Assembly: GCA_003151745.1 (NCBI GenBank)
Contig: PLYJ01000124.1
Span: 1-46,424, forward strand
Direction of reading: 5' to 3'
DNA from: Bacteroidota bacterium
GTDB lineage: Bacteria; Bacteroidota; Bacteroidia; AKYH767-A; 2013-40CM-41-45
Length of the DNA: 46,424 nucleotides
Made by a program: the position numbers and the translations under genes. The notes beneath the pieces are model-generated. The model was not told where the DNA came from. It saw only the letters and a list, made by a program, of their open reading frames with translations, and did not search any database. Below, piece after piece: positions 25,224-31,992 of this stretch. Every line of letters starts with the position of its first letter. Positions within the stretch are counted from its first letter, which is position 1.

Positions 25224-25580
25224 TTTAAAAGTTTTCTCAAAGATACCCCTTCTCCCTCACAAAACAAAAAGTTAAAGATTAGTGAAGGGAAATTATCTGA
25301 ACTACCGAAATAATCGGGACAGGTGTGATTTATGGGATTAATGTGATTGGCTTGATTTCAGTAAGATTGCTTTACTTTTGCGTTGCTTAGAAAGAGTGAA
25401 GTTGTCTAATGCACATGAAAACGCGCTAAACTTTGCTAATCGGAGTTTTTGTTTTATTAAGATTATAAATAAGAAGCACAGGAAAATTCTTTTATCAGTT
25501 AATTTGTAGATTTGCCGCTTGACCGATCAGAAGAAGGATAACAGTGGTGAAATATTAAAGCAGGCAAAACAATTCAGTTA
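25224..25580. other. Non-coding region with duplicated promoter copy 1
   Basis: About 357 bp without a gene, upstream of the MNT gene. It contains a promoter and about 100 bp (25325-25425) that are repeated imperfectly at 26033-26135. No other structure was recognised. Confidence 0.6.
25352..25380 (+). promoter_or_regulatory. Putative promoter upstream of the MNT gene (copy 1)
   Basis: TTG at 25352-25354 and TACTTTTG at 25373-25380 with an 18-bp spacer match the Bacteroidota -33/-7 layout. The surrounding GGGATTAATGTGATTGGCTT block is repeated at copy 2. The distance to the MNT start is about 200 bp, so the leader would be long. Confidence 0.5.
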
Positions 25581-25895
25581 ATGGCTTCAGGAGCAGTTAT
25601 AAATAAAGTAAGGAGTTTCGCAACGCAAGTAAACGCCTGCGGCATATCACTTAAGAAGGTGATTTTGTTTGGCAGCTATGCAAATAACAAACAAACAAAA
25701 TACAGCGATATAGATGTTGCACTTGTAGCGGACGAATTTTCCGGCGTACCTTCAGAAGACGTAAAATTATTTTTGAAAGCCCTGCGCAAATATTACATCG
25801 TGCAGACACAGACCTTCAACACCAGGCAATTCTCTCCCGACAAAGATCCCTTCGTAGAAGAAATTCTGAAAACAGGCATTGAGATAAAGATTTAA
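25581..25895 (+). CDS. MNT-type nucleotidyltransferase (orphan antitoxin-like)
   Basis: A 104-aa minimal nucleotidyltransferase. The catalytic signature VILFGSYANNKQTKYSDIDVAL (GS followed by DxD) is intact, so it could transfer a nucleotide. In MntA/HepT (type VII) modules such proteins AMPylate and silence a HEPN toxin. No HEPN ORF follows; the next 280 bp are non-coding. It may be an orphan survivor or a free-standing nucleotidyltransferase. Confidence 0.83.
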   Translation: MASGAVINKVRSFATQVNACGISLKKVILFGSYANNKQTKYSDIDVALVADEFSGVPSEDVKLFLKALRKYYIVQTQTFNTRQFSPDKDPFVEEILKTGIEIKI

Positions 25896-26057
25896 AGAGA
25901 ACTGAACCTATCCTGCTCATATGCCAACAAAGCGGAGGCGTGAAAGAATCTTCACCCATAAAGCAACAACACGCGCCCTCTTCAATGCTTTAGGGCTTTG
26001 GCGTGATGCCTGCACAAAATTGTCTGAACTGGGATTTATGGGATTAATGTGATGAAC

Positions 26058-26087
26058 TTGATTACCTATAAAATTCTTTTACTTTTG
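26058..26087 (+). promoter_or_regulatory. Putative promoter upstream of the PD-(D/E)XK gene (copy 2)
   Basis: TTG at 26058-26060 and TACTTTTG at 26080-26087, spacer 19 bp. The flanking sequence duplicates the promoter at 25352-25380 (shared GGGATTAATGTGAT, CTTGATT, TTTTACTTTTG and the G/T-rich stretch after it). Confidence 0.5.
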
Positions 26088-26176
26088 TGTGGTTAGTAAG
26101 GCAAGGTTGTCCCACGTACATGCAAAAGTACGAATCGCACCAATTGGAAAGGAGTTTAATATATTAGTTTAAAATT

Positions 26177-27175
26177 ATGAGGGTAGATAACATATTTGAA
26201 TTAACTAATAAATCTCGTAAAGAAGAAGATCAGTTGTCTGCAAACTTCGGTTTCATATTAAAAAATAATAAAGAAATTCTCAATCTTTTTTTAAAAGAAA
26301 TTGGAATAAAGCTACTTCCTAAAGAACTTAAACAAGTTGATATAGAAACTCAAATATCGTATAATTCTAATGAAAGCAAAATAGATTTACAACTTACTGT
26401 TTATAGTAAATTTCTTGTTTTCATCGAATCTAAGCTATATAAAAATGATGAAGACAAAATTTTTGAGCAACTCAATAAATATAAAAATATTCTTTATGAG
26501 AAAAAAGCAGAATATACTGCCGGAATCAGATTAGTTTATGTTAATAAGTTTGACGTTGATAAAAAGATTATTGAAAAATTAAGGACAAGATTAAATGTAT
26601 CAAAGAAAGAATTTTTCTTTTTTACTTGGGAAGATTTGATTAAACTTGATGAAAAGTATTCAAAAAAAGAAACAGTTCGATTATTTCATAATTATATACA
26701 AGATGCTATGTACAACAAAAAAGAAATAAAAGAGCAAAAGATAAAAGACATTGTAGAACTACTTGTAGTTTATACAAACCCCATATTTTGGGAATTAGCA
26801 AATAAGAAAAATATTGTGGTGCAAAATAACATGGCACCAGATGCAAAATATATTGCTTTTTTAAGAACACATCGGGATAATAAAAAGAGAAGCGCAATAA
26901 CACATATTGCAGAAGTAAAATACACTGAAAAAAATGTGCCTGTTAAAAATTCTTTTAAGGGATTCCCAGAATTAATTAAGGATGCTACAAAGAAAAAATA
27001 TATATACGAACTACATAAAGAATATCACCTTGACAATATAATTGAGTTAGCAAAGGAAATACCATCCATAAAAGGTCCCGCAAGAGGGCAGGTTTATTTC
27101 CAAACAAAAATGAGCGAACTTATACGAGTGAATAATATAAGTGAAATTAAAATTCCAAGTAAACTTAGAAATTAA
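26177..27175 (+). CDS. PD-(D/E)XK nuclease-like protein
   Basis: A 332-aa A+T-rich gene. The N-terminal ~130 residues show a PD-(D/E)XK-type core: SKIDLQLTVYSKFLVFIESKLYKNDEDKIFEQL, with Asp followed by a strand and E-S-K, then helices and a RLVYVNKF strand. The C-terminal half (~200-330) is unassigned. No methyltransferase is adjacent. Similar stand-alone proteins occur in defence islands, but the role here is not known. It starts downstream of the duplicated promoter and ends 5 bp before the T9SS gene. Confidence 0.65.
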   Translation: MRVDNIFELTNKSRKEEDQLSANFGFILKNNKEILNLFLKEIGIKLLPKELKQVDIETQISYNSNESKIDLQLTVYSKFLVFIESKLYKNDEDKIFEQLNKYKNILYEKKAEYTAGIRLVYVNKFDVDKKIIEKLRTRLNVSKKEFFFFTWEDLIKLDEKYSKKETVRLFHNYIQDAMYNKKEIKEQKIKDIVELLVVYTNPIFWELANKKNIVVQNNMAPDAKYIAFLRTHRDNKKRSAITHIAEVKYTEKNVPVKNSFKGFPELIKDATKKKYIYELHKEYHLDNIIELAKEIPSIKGPARGQVYFQTKMSELIRVNNISEIKIPSKLRN

Positions 27176-27180
27176 AAAAA

Positions 27181-28668
27181 ATGAAAAAACTAATACTACT
27201 TCTATTCGCATTTGCAAATAATATAAACTTTACAAACGCACAATGGCAACAGACCAACGGACCTTATAACATTAGTTGTCTTGCAGTAGGCGGTACGAAT
27301 ATTTTTGCAGGAAATACTCCCGGGGGCGTATTTTTATCTACAAATAATGGGGTAAGCTGGACACCAGTTAATAACGGTTTGTCAAATACCAATGTTAATT
27401 CATTATTTGTAACTGGTACGAATGTTTTTGCGTCAACTGAAGACGGCGTATTTTTATCCAGTAATAATGGGACAAACTGGACAGCTTCTACTAATGGTTT
27501 ACCAGCAAATCCAAGTATTACTTCATTCGCTGTAAGTGGAACGAAAATTTTTGCTGGGAGTGAAGGTTACGGTGTATTTATATCTACTGATACCGGTGGA
27601 AGCTGGACAGCGGTTAATAATGGTTTAACAGACACCAATGTTTTAGCTTTAGTTATAGTCGGTACAAATATTTTTGCAGGTACTGCAAATAGCAGTGTAT
27701 TTTTATCTACAAATAACGGAACAAGCTGGACGAATACTGGTAGTCCAAGGGGAATTAGTTCATTTGGTGTAAACGGAACGAATATTTTTGCAGTAGATGG
27801 ATTAGCTTATGACAGTGTATTTCTGTCCACCAATAATGGGGTAAGTTGGACAGAAGTAAATAATGGTTTGCCAGCATATTTCGGGGTTAGTAATTTTGCT
27901 ATGAGTGGAACGAATATTTTTGCTGGGAGTCGTGGTTGGGGTGTATTTTTATCGACGAATACAGGTGCAAGCTGGACGGCGGTTAATAACGGTTTAACAT
28001 TTGGCGAGGTTGGAACAATTGCTATAAGCGGAATAGATATTTTTGCAGGAACTAATGGAGGAGGAATATGGAAACGGCCATTGTCTGATATGATACAGTG
28101 TGGTTCAAACTTTTCTATTTCTGCCGATACTGCTCTATTGCATCATTATATAATAACAAATGATGCATTTGGTGTGCCGCCATTAAAATATGATTGGAGT
28201 TGGGGTGATGGCTCTCATGATACTATTCCTTATCCAAGTCATACTTATGCTGATTCAGGCTTCTATAACATCTGTCTTTCTATTACTGACTCAACTGGCT
28301 GCCAAAGCACTTTCTGCGATAGCTCGTTTCACGTTATGCGAACAACTATGCGAACAACTAATTATATGGTTTATATAGATGTTGTTCCACCAACTGTTAC
28401 AGGAATCTCAACAATAAATTCACAAACTTCACAGATAGCTATCTATCCCAACCCCGCCACCAACCAACTCACCATCCACACTTCATCTTTTTACAATGAA
28501 GCGGTAATAGTTTCGGTGATGAATGTACTTGGGCAAATTATGCAGGAAGAAAAAATAAAATGGAGCAACGATATAAGCATGAACATTAAAAACCTTCCGG
28601 CAGGCATTTATTTTCTTCAAATGAAATCGGAGAGTGGGAGGGTGGTGAGGAAGTTTGTGAAGGAGTGA
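27181..28668 (+). CDS. Secreted beta-propeller/PKD protein with T9SS sorting domain
   Basis: A 495-aa exported protein with a signal peptide at residues 1-20. Seven or so repeats of about 42 residues run from ~25 to 300 with the pattern GTNIFAG...GVFLSTNNGxSWTxVNNGL (BNR/sialidase-like propeller blades). A PKD domain follows (LKYDWSWGDGSHDTI...SHTYADSGFY, ~335-380). The last ~75 residues (IYPNPATNQLTIH...LPAGIYFLQMKSESGRVVRKF) are a type A T9SS sorting signal, so it is translocated by T9SS and probably surface-anchored. It begins 5 bp after the nuclease-like gene. The ligand is unknown. Confidence 0.9.
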   Translation: MKKLILLLFAFANNINFTNAQWQQTNGPYNISCLAVGGTNIFAGNTPGGVFLSTNNGVSWTPVNNGLSNTNVNSLFVTGTNVFASTEDGVFLSSNNGTNWTASTNGLPANPSITSFAVSGTKIFAGSEGYGVFISTDTGGSWTAVNNGLTDTNVLALVIVGTNIFAGTANSSVFLSTNNGTSWTNTGSPRGISSFGVNGTNIFAVDGLAYDSVFLSTNNGVSWTEVNNGLPAYFGVSNFAMSGTNIFAGSRGWGVFLSTNTGASWTAVNNGLTFGEVGTIAISGIDIFAGTNGGGIWKRPLSDMIQCGSNFSISADTALLHHYIITNDAFGVPPLKYDWSWGDGSHDTIPYPSHTYADSGFYNICLSITDSTGCQSTFCDSSFHVMRTTMRTTNYMVYIDVVPPTVTGISTINSQTSQIAIYPNPATNQLTIHTSSFYNEAVIVSVMNVLGQIMQEEKIKWSNDISMNIKNLPAGIYFLQMKSESGRVVRKFVKE

Positions 28669-28729
28669 GGCTGGCTTTGAAATTGGCATGAAAAAAATCA
28701 ATATCTTTGAAGCATTAAATAGTTGAAAG

Positions 28730-28960
28730 ATGAGGACTCTTAATATTTCAATCTCTGATGTTGAATACAGTAAATTCGGTTTAAGGAACAACAAACTTAC
28801 TTTCTCCGATTTTCTTGATATGGTGAGCAAAGAACTGTCGCGGCAGACACTTAACAAGTGTGTTGAACTTGCTGAGAAACACGGGCTTTCCAAAATGACC
28901 ATGAAAGACATTACCAAAGAGGTAAAAGCCGTAAGGAGAAATGCAAAAAATCGTCATTGA
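28730..28960 (+). CDS. Antitoxin of a PIN-domain toxin pair
   Basis: A 76-aa protein starting MRTLNISISDVEYSKFGL, a ribbon-helix-helix-like N terminus, with a charged C terminus (KDITKEVKAVRRNAKNRH). It overlaps the PIN gene by 20 bp. Position and size fit an antitoxin that also represses the operon. Confidence 0.75.
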   Translation: MRTLNISISDVEYSKFGLRNNKLTFSDFLDMVSKELSRQTLNKCVELAEKHGLSKMTMKDITKEVKAVRRNAKNRH

Positions 28961-29357
28961 CACAAACGTATTAGTTTCTTCTTTTATACAGCGTGGCTAT
29001 CCTTACTTAATCGTTGACCTTTTTTTTGAACAGAAAATTAAGCTATGCATTTCTGATGAAGTGATTGAAGAATATTACAATGTTCTGAATCGCGAAAAGT
29101 TCTCTAAATATCCTGACTTTCTTTTAAGAGCGGAGTTGTTGCTTGCTGACATAGAAACAAAAGCAGCGAGGTTTACTCCTAAACTCAAAGTAAGAATGAT
29201 AAGTGATCGTAATGACAATAAATTTTTAGAACTTGCAGGAGAAAGCAAAGCTAATTTCCTTATTACTGGCAACACTAACGACTTTACAATGGCTGCTTAC
29301 AGGAAGACAAAAATTGTAACACCAAAAGAATATTTGGAGAAATATAGTCCTTCATAA
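28941..29357 (+). CDS. PIN-domain toxin (VapC-like)
   Basis: A 138-aa PIN-family ribonuclease. The first acidic motif is VIDTNVLVSSF (residues 4-14). The others are VIEEYYNVLNREKF, MISDRNDNKFLELA (second acidic cluster) and FLITGNTNDF. VapC-like toxins cleave tRNA or rRNA; the target here is unknown. Its 3' end overlaps the decayed ParE gene on the other strand, whose C-terminal part is missing. Confidence 0.87.
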   Translation: MQKIVIDTNVLVSSFIQRGYPYLIVDLFFEQKIKLCISDEVIEEYYNVLNREKFSKYPDFLLRAELLLADIETKAARFTPKLKVRMISDRNDNKFLELAGESKANFLITGNTNDFTMAAYRKTKIVTPKEYLEKYSPS

Positions 29358-29513
29358 CGCATTGGAAAGACAGAATTGGACTTTAAAATTTAAATACGTG
29401 CTTGACTTCTGAATGATATTTTTTCCAAGCCCTGACTGTTGTTCATTATACCAGTCAATCGCATCCTGTATATCAGCTACTGCTTCGGGTTCAAGTTTTA
29501 TTTTGAAAGGCAT
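29352..29513 (-). pseudogene. Truncated, frameshifted ParE-type toxin remnant
   Basis: This ORF is too short for the track. The minus strand from the ATG at 29513 reads MPFKIKLEPEAVADIQDAI then DWYNEQQSGLGK, a classic ParE/RelE N terminus, and then drifts off. Shifted by one base it continues KYHSEVKHVFKF, and a third frame gives SVFPMRYEGLYF, both typical of the family. At least two frameshifts are present and the C terminus is missing where the PIN gene lies. The ATG overlaps the antitoxin TAA (TAATG). Confidence 0.8.
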
Positions 29514-29725
29514 TAACTCAACTTGAAACTGTCCTTTACATCGTCCCAGTCCAAAAGCCGCTCAGGAGATTCATTGGATTTTTTTGTCCTCTTTCTGACA
29601 ATTTCTTTATGCTCTTCAGGAATCTCTATTTGACTTTCTTTAACCACTTCAAAGCCCAATAGCTTAACAAGCTCCATGAAGAAGCTTAATTTTTGGTACG
29701 GTACTTTAAGCACTATTTCTTTCAT
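29513..29725 (-). CDS. Antitoxin of the decayed ParE pair
   Basis: A 70-aa protein (MKEIVLKVPYQKLSFFMELVKLLGFEVVKE...DWDDVKDSFKLS) of the same general form as the antitoxin at 25017: an N-terminal strand, a helix-rich centre and an acidic C terminus. The stop codon overlaps the toxin start by one base. It appears intact although its toxin is not. Confidence 0.75.
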   Translation of the reverse strand: MKEIVLKVPYQKLSFFMELVKLLGFEVVKESQIEIPEEHKEIVRKRTKKSNESPERLLDWDDVKDSFKLS

Positions 29726-29770
29726 GACTCAAAAGTAAGAATTTTAAATAACGTGTTTCTAAACTTCACC

Positions 29771-29837
29771 AGGCATTTATTTTCTTCAAATGAAATCAGA
29801 GAGAGGATTTGTTGTGAAGAGGTTTGTTAAAAAATGA
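29771..29837 (+). pseudogene. Duplicated T9SS C-terminal fragment
   Basis: Reading GGC from 29772 gives GIYFLQMKSERGFVVKRFVKK and a stop, nearly the same as the last 21 residues of the T9SS protein at 27181 (GIYFLQMKSESGRVVRKFVKE). The DNA word AGGCATTTATTTTCTTCAAA is identical in both. The rest of the gene is absent, so the two toxin modules between are flanked by copies of one gene tail. Confidence 0.82.
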
Positions 29838-29915
29838 GAAACATCCCTTTTAATAGTCCTTACTATACATGATTTGTATTGATTTGGTGCAAAAAAACGC
29901 AATAGTTAAGCAAAA

Positions 29916-30166
29916 ATCATGAGTAACTCTATCGAAATCACTCATAACTCTGTTGAAATGATGGCTAACTTTATCAAAATCACCCATAACGCTGTTGAAG
30001 CGATGGCTGACTCTTTCGAATTCACTTATAAACTGATGAAGTAACGGGTGACTCTACCGAAATCACCCATAACCCTGATGAAGTTATGGCTAACTCTATC
30101 GAATTCACTCATAACTCTGATGAAGTTATGGGTGATTCTGTTGAATTCATCTATCATTTTTGACAG
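29916..30166 (+). repeat. 21-bp-period repeat array C (12 units)
   Basis: Twelve units start at 29916, 29937, 29958, 29979, 30000, 30021, 30041, 30062, 30083, 30104, 30125 and 30146. All are 21 bp except one of 20 bp (30021-30040). Two types alternate: ATCACCCATAACTCTGTTGA and GTTATGGCTAACTCTATCGA. Neighbouring units contain reverse-complement halves (ATCACCCATAAC and GTTATGGGTGAT). A unit here matches a unit of array B at 17 of 21 positions by hand alignment. It lies between the TA remnants and the 3' end of thiL. Bases 29838-29915 and 30167-30237 hold nothing recognised. Confidence 0.92.
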
Positions 30167-30237
30167 GTCAGTTGATGTTTGGTTGGAAATTTAGCCCTGT
30201 TTTTAACACCTAGTCACGCACGTGCAGAGCAACGGAG

Positions 30238-31281
30238 TTATTCCAACAAAGCATCCCAGCCCTGCGCTTTGATAGGATGGATACTCCCGGATTTGTCAAC
30301 CAAACTCACGCCTGCATTCTTTTCTGTTATATGTCCGATAACTGAAACCTCTTTGATGGATTTTATCTTTTCGTAATCCTCCTGCTTGATGGTGAAAAGC
30401 AATTCGTAATCCTCACCACCATTGAGAGCACATATCAACGGATCGAGATTGAATTCGGTGGCTGCGTTGAAGGTTTCCACATCAATAGGAAGCTTTTCTT
30501 CATAGATAGCGCTGCCCACATCGGACTGTTTGCAAATGTGCAACAGGTCGGATGAAAGCCCGTCAGAGATATCAATCATGGCTGTTGGTTTTATCTTTTG
30601 CTCTTTGAGCTTTGCAATGACGTCTTTTCTTGCTTCAGGCTTTAGCTGGCGTTCAAGAATGTAATCATTGCCCTCCAGGTCAGGTTGGATTTTTGGATTC
30701 TCGACAAATATTTTTTTCTCCCGTTCCAGCAATTGCAATCCTATATATGCGCCGCCAAGGTCACCCGAAACACAAACCAGGTCGTTAACACCTGCTGTGT
30801 TGCGATAAACAACATCCTCTTTATCTGCAGTGCCAATAGCAGTAATAGAAATAATTAATCCTGAAGTGGAAGACGTAGTATCACCGCCCACTAAATCAAC
30901 TTCATGACGCTCGCAAGCCATAAAGATGCCCACGTAAAGTTCCTCGATTGCTTCAAGAGAAAAACGATTTGACATGGCAATGGAAACAGTGATTTGATGA
31001 GGGGTTGCATTCATAGCGTAAATGTCAGAAAGGTTGACCGTCACTGCCTTATAGCCTAAATGCTTAAGCGGATGAAACGCGAGATCGAAATGAACTCCTT
31101 CCACCAGCATATCGGTGCTAACCACCGTCATCTTATTTCCGTTGTCAATGATGGCAGCATCATCACCGATGCCTTTCAAAGAAGAAGCATTTTTCAGTGA
31201 AACACTTTTTGCAATGTGTTCTATAAAGCCAAACTCGCCAAGAGTGCTTAGATCGGTTCTGTTTTCTTTGTTTTCAAACAT
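30238..31281 (-). CDS. thiL: Thiamine-monophosphate kinase
   Basis: It phosphorylates thiamine monophosphate to thiamine pyrophosphate. The 347-aa protein has the ThiL/PurM layout: GEFGFIEHI, GIGDDAAII, STDMLVEGVHFDL, VGGDTTSS, CVSGDLGGAYIGL and MIDISDGLSSDLLHI. The length is normal. No TPP riboswitch was seen upstream. Its 3' end faces array C. Confidence 0.94.
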   Translation of the reverse strand: MFENKENRTDLSTLGEFGFIEHIAKSVSLKNASSLKGIGDDAAIIDNGNKMTVVSTDMLVEGVHFDLAFHPLKHLGYKAVTVNLSDIYAMNATPHQITVSIAMSNRFSLEAIEELYVGIFMACERHEVDLVGGDTTSSTSGLIISITAIGTADKEDVVYRNTAGVNDLVCVSGDLGGAYIGLQLLEREKKIFVENPKIQPDLEGNDYILERQLKPEARKDVIAKLKEQKIKPTAMIDISDGLSSDLLHICKQSDVGSAIYEEKLPIDVETFNAATEFNLDPLICALNGGEDYELLFTIKQEDYEKIKSIKEVSVIGHITEKNAGVSLVDKSGSIHPIKAQGWDALLE

Positions 31282-31323
31282 GCTCTGGTTATTATAAGTT
31301 ATTCGTTAATACGCTGCTTTAGC

Positions 31324-31383
31324 GGGGAGTTGGGAGTAGGGAGACGGAGGTGCGAACCCCGCTTCCTACTCCTCACTCCCTAC
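31324..31383. repeat. Inverted repeat (GGGAGTAGGGAG family, second copy)
   Basis: GTTGGGAGTAGGGAG and TTCCTACTCCTCACTCCCTA face each other across a short spacer. It is the same family as 3090-3147 and lies between the deacetylase stop and the thiL start, both minus strand, so it may limit read-through. Confidence 0.6.
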
Positions 31384-31387
31384 TTAT

Positions 31388-31990
31388 TCACAAAAGTATC
31401 TTTTTGAAAGAAAACCCCTTCGAAGAGAAATATTCCAACATCTTAGGAAGCGCATACTGCAATCTGTCGAATGCTTTTATATTATCGTGAAAAACAATAA
31501 TTGATCCGGGCTTTGCTTTGGTTAGCACTCTTTGCAAGCATTGTTCCCCTGTCATTGCTTTATCGTAATCTTTACTCAGAACATCCCACATCACAATCTT
31601 GTATTGAGATTTGAGATTTGAGATTTGAGATAGCCTTAGCTTTCCATACGGTGGGCGGAACAGGTTTGATGGAAGCAAAGCGTTTGTTTTTTCAATATCA
31701 TCTATATAAATATCGTTCTTCGTTTTCCAGCCATTAAGATGATGATAGGTGTGATTGCCGACGGCATGTCCTTCATCTATGATGCGTTGAAAAACATTGG
31801 GGTGCTTGTTTATGTTTTCACCGACACAGAAAAAAGTTGCCTTGGCATTGTATTGTTTTAATAAATCCAGTACGTAGGGTGTAACTTTCGGAACAGGTCC
31901 ATCATCAAACGTGAGATAGAGGAAGTCTGTTTCCGCAGAAATGTCCCACACCAAAGAAGGAAAAAACGTTTTGCCGAGCGTGGTAAGCAA
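31388..31990 (-). CDS. Polysaccharide deacetylase (NodB-like)
   Basis: A 200-aa NodB-homology protein without a clear signal peptide. It has LTFDDGPVPKVTP (catalytic base and metal Asp), GHAVGNHTYHHL (metal His motif), FRPPYGKLR and MWDVLSKDYD, closing with IIVFHDN. These enzymes remove N-acetyl groups from cell-wall or surface glycans. Its stretch LSQISNLKSQ is encoded by a tandem CTCAAAT repeat without changing the expected length. It starts 2 bp after the end of the upstream DUF2723 gene, so the two are an operon. Confidence 0.9.
   Translation of the reverse strand: MLTTLGKTFFPSLVWDISAETDFLYLTFDDGPVPKVTPYVLDLLKQYNAKATFFCVGENINKHPNVFQRIIDEGHAVGNHTYHHLNGWKTKNDIYIDDIEKTNALLPSNLFRPPYGKLRLSQISNLKSQYKIVMWDVLSKDYDKAMTGEQCLQRVLTKAKPGSIIVFHDNIKAFDRLQYALPKMLEYFSSKGFSFKKILL
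31610..31630. repeat. Tandem GAGATTT repeat inside the deacetylase gene
   Basis: GAGATTTGAGATTTGAGATT is a 7-bp tandem repeat encoding SQISNLKSQ. It resembles the intergenic GAGATATGAG repeats at 4501-4600. It may be convergence rather than insertion, because the protein length at this point looks normal. Confidence 0.4.
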
Positions 31991-31992
31991 GC

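Noticed and set aside
25921-26052. 43-codon ORF starting MPTKRRRERIFTH
   Set aside because: No family features, and it runs into the duplicated promoter block; likely chance.
30167-31387. TPP riboswitch near thiL
   Set aside because: No thi-box-like conserved sequence is visible on the upstream side of the gene.
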